A stretch of 8,659 nucleotides of DNA from Desulfobacterales bacterium. Its GTDB lineage: Bacteria > Desulfobacterota > Desulfobacteria > Desulfobacterales > SpSt-501. The stretch spans positions 1 to 8,659 of the forward strand of contig JALOOS010000047.1 of NCBI GenBank assembly GCA_025454275.1, written 5' to 3'. This document shows, in pieces, positions 8,205 through 8,659 of this stretch. A program made the position numbers and the translations under genes. Position 1 is the first letter of the stretch. The number at the start of each line of letters is the position of its first letter. The notes under the pieces are model-generated. The model was given only the letters and a program-made list of their open reading frames with translations. It was not told the origin of the DNA and ran no database searches.

Positions 8205-8346
8205 AAGCGGTTTGATAACCCCGCCTGACGGCCGGGGGCGGCATCGCAGGCCTCTCGAACCTGCTCACAACCTGAACAGGTTGCTGCGCTTTCGATTCGC
8301 CCTGCTCCTTGCCCGCGGCAGTGATCCGGGATCCTGAAACCGCTTC
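8204..8346. repeat. 10-bp inverted repeat bounding a 143-bp segment
   Basis: GAAGCGGTTT (8204-8213) is matched by its reverse complement AAACCGCTTC (8337-8346). The pair brackets copy 1 and the spacer after it, and copy 2 begins 2 bases later. A local stem, CCGCT-TCC-AGCGG (8340-8352), spans the junction. This resembles the termini of a small non-autonomous element or of a folded RNA, but no target duplication is evident. Confidence 0.45.
8206..8280. repeat. Non-coding repeat, copy 1
   Basis: This 75-bp element begins AGCGGTTTGATA, contains CTGACGGCCGGG, then AGGCCTCTCGAAC, TGCTCACA and CCTGA. The same blocks recur in order in copy 2 at 8348-8431. It ends in a tight dyad, CAACCTG-AA-CAGGTTG (8268-8283), that copy 2 lacks. 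It starts right after the thiolase stop. The copies differ by an 8-9-base indel and several substitutions. Confidence 0.75.
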
Positions 8347-8347
8347 C

Positions 8348-8431
8348 AGCGGCTTGATATCACCGTCTGACGGCCGGGCGTCCCGCATGGCGGGATCCCA
8401 GGCCTCTCGAACGTGCTCACAGCCTGACCGG
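8348..8431. repeat. Non-coding repeat, copy 2
   Basis: This 84-bp element starts 142 bases after the start of copy 1 and shares its blocks AGCGG-TTGATA, CTGACGGCCGGG, AGGCCTCTCGAAC and TGCTCACA. Its additional bases build a hairpin, TCCCGC-ATG-GCGGGA (8381-8395). It ends about 25 bases before the tamB-like start codon. Confidence 0.75.
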
Positions 8432-8455
8432 CGGCCGGAGGAGCTCACCTGATCG

Positions 8456-8659
8456 TTGAAACACCTTCTGACATGGGCCGCGCTCCTCCTGGCGCTGGCC
8501 GCCGCACTTCTGGCGGCGGCCTGGGCCAGCCGTGACCGGCTGCTGGCACCGCCGGTCAAGGCCCTGATCGAAAAGGTCCTGCGGGAGGAGGCCGGGCTCG
8601 AGGTCGCCATCGGTTCCCTCTCGGGTTCCTTTCTTTTCGACCTCGATATCCGCGATTTC
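8456..8659 (+). CDS. tamB: TamB-like translocation/assembly protein, N-terminal fragment (3' end outside window)
   Basis: TamB proteins are very large inner-membrane-anchored, periplasm-spanning beta-rich proteins that act with an Omp85 partner in outer-membrane assembly and lipid transport. The visible 68 residues show one hydrophobic signal-anchor helix (about 4-24, Leu/Ala rich), then a charged stretch ending RDRLLAPPVKALIEKVL. The segment GLEVAIGSLSGSFLFDLDIRDF follows the usual pattern at the start of TamB/AsmA-like repeats. The frame is blocked by TGA at 8450-8452, so the first usable start is TTG at 8456. The possible RBS GGAGGAG (8437-8443) lies about 12 bases upstream, rather far. 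The closest ATG (8473) is out of frame. An AsmA-family protein is the main alternative. An Omp85-type partner gene is not in the window. Confidence 0.7.
   Translation, partial: MKHLLTWAALLLALAAALLAAAWASRDRLLAPPVKALIEKVLREEAGLEVAIGSLSGSFLFDLDIRDF

Noticed and set aside
8095..8610. - strand reading frame of 171 codons over the repeat region
   Set aside because: It overlaps the thiolase end and the tamB start, and the two repeat copies are translated in different phases, so the shared DNA does not give shared protein.

Overview
The window is high-GC bacterial chromosome. It suggests a Gram-negative anaerobe: there is a TamB-type outer-membrane assembly gene, a rubrerythrin, a pyruvate phosphate dikinase and a sigma-54-type promoter. 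Together these fit Desulfobacterota (former Deltaproteobacteria), but that placement is inferred from gene content only; no marker gene is present. All genes look intact except the two cut by the window edges.

Layout. (1) Positions 1-2350, + strand: the end of a tryptophan operon, trpF (3' part), trpB and trpA, joined by two ATGA stop/start overlaps. (2) 2379-2413: a strong hairpin between the converging trpA and the minus-strand genes. (3) 2443-3181, - strand: a rubrerythrin gene followed by a 66-residue two-CxxC protein, apparently one transcription unit. (4) 3182-3519: a 338-bp gene-free regulatory region that reads, on the - strand, as a full sigma-54 promoter: a palindromic upstream site, an IHF-like site in an AT-rich tract, and a -24/-12 element. 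(5) 3520-6258, - strand: ppdK. (6) 6259-6550: divergent intergenic region. (7) 6551-6817, + strand: an 88-residue cysteine-rich protein of unknown function. (8) 6954-8204, + strand: a thiolase with its own sigma-70-like promoter. (9) 8205-8455: a non-coding region with two imperfect copies of an approximately 75-84-bp element and a 10-bp inverted repeat. (10) 8456 to the window end, + strand: the start of a tamB-like gene with a TTG start codon.

How the genes work together. TrpF, TrpB and TrpA perform the last steps of tryptophan synthesis. Rubrerythrin and its small neighbour probably belong to peroxide defence or metal/electron handling. PpdK interconverts pyruvate and PEP, and the thiolase handles acyl-CoA, so both fit central carbon metabolism of an anaerobe, although nothing in the sequence links them in one operon. 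No complete new multi-gene system is evident. The best leads are the sigma-54 architecture before rubrerythrin, an apparent Asp-to-Glu change at the TrpF catalytic position, two uncharacterised small cysteine-rich proteins, and the paired non-coding repeats before tamB.
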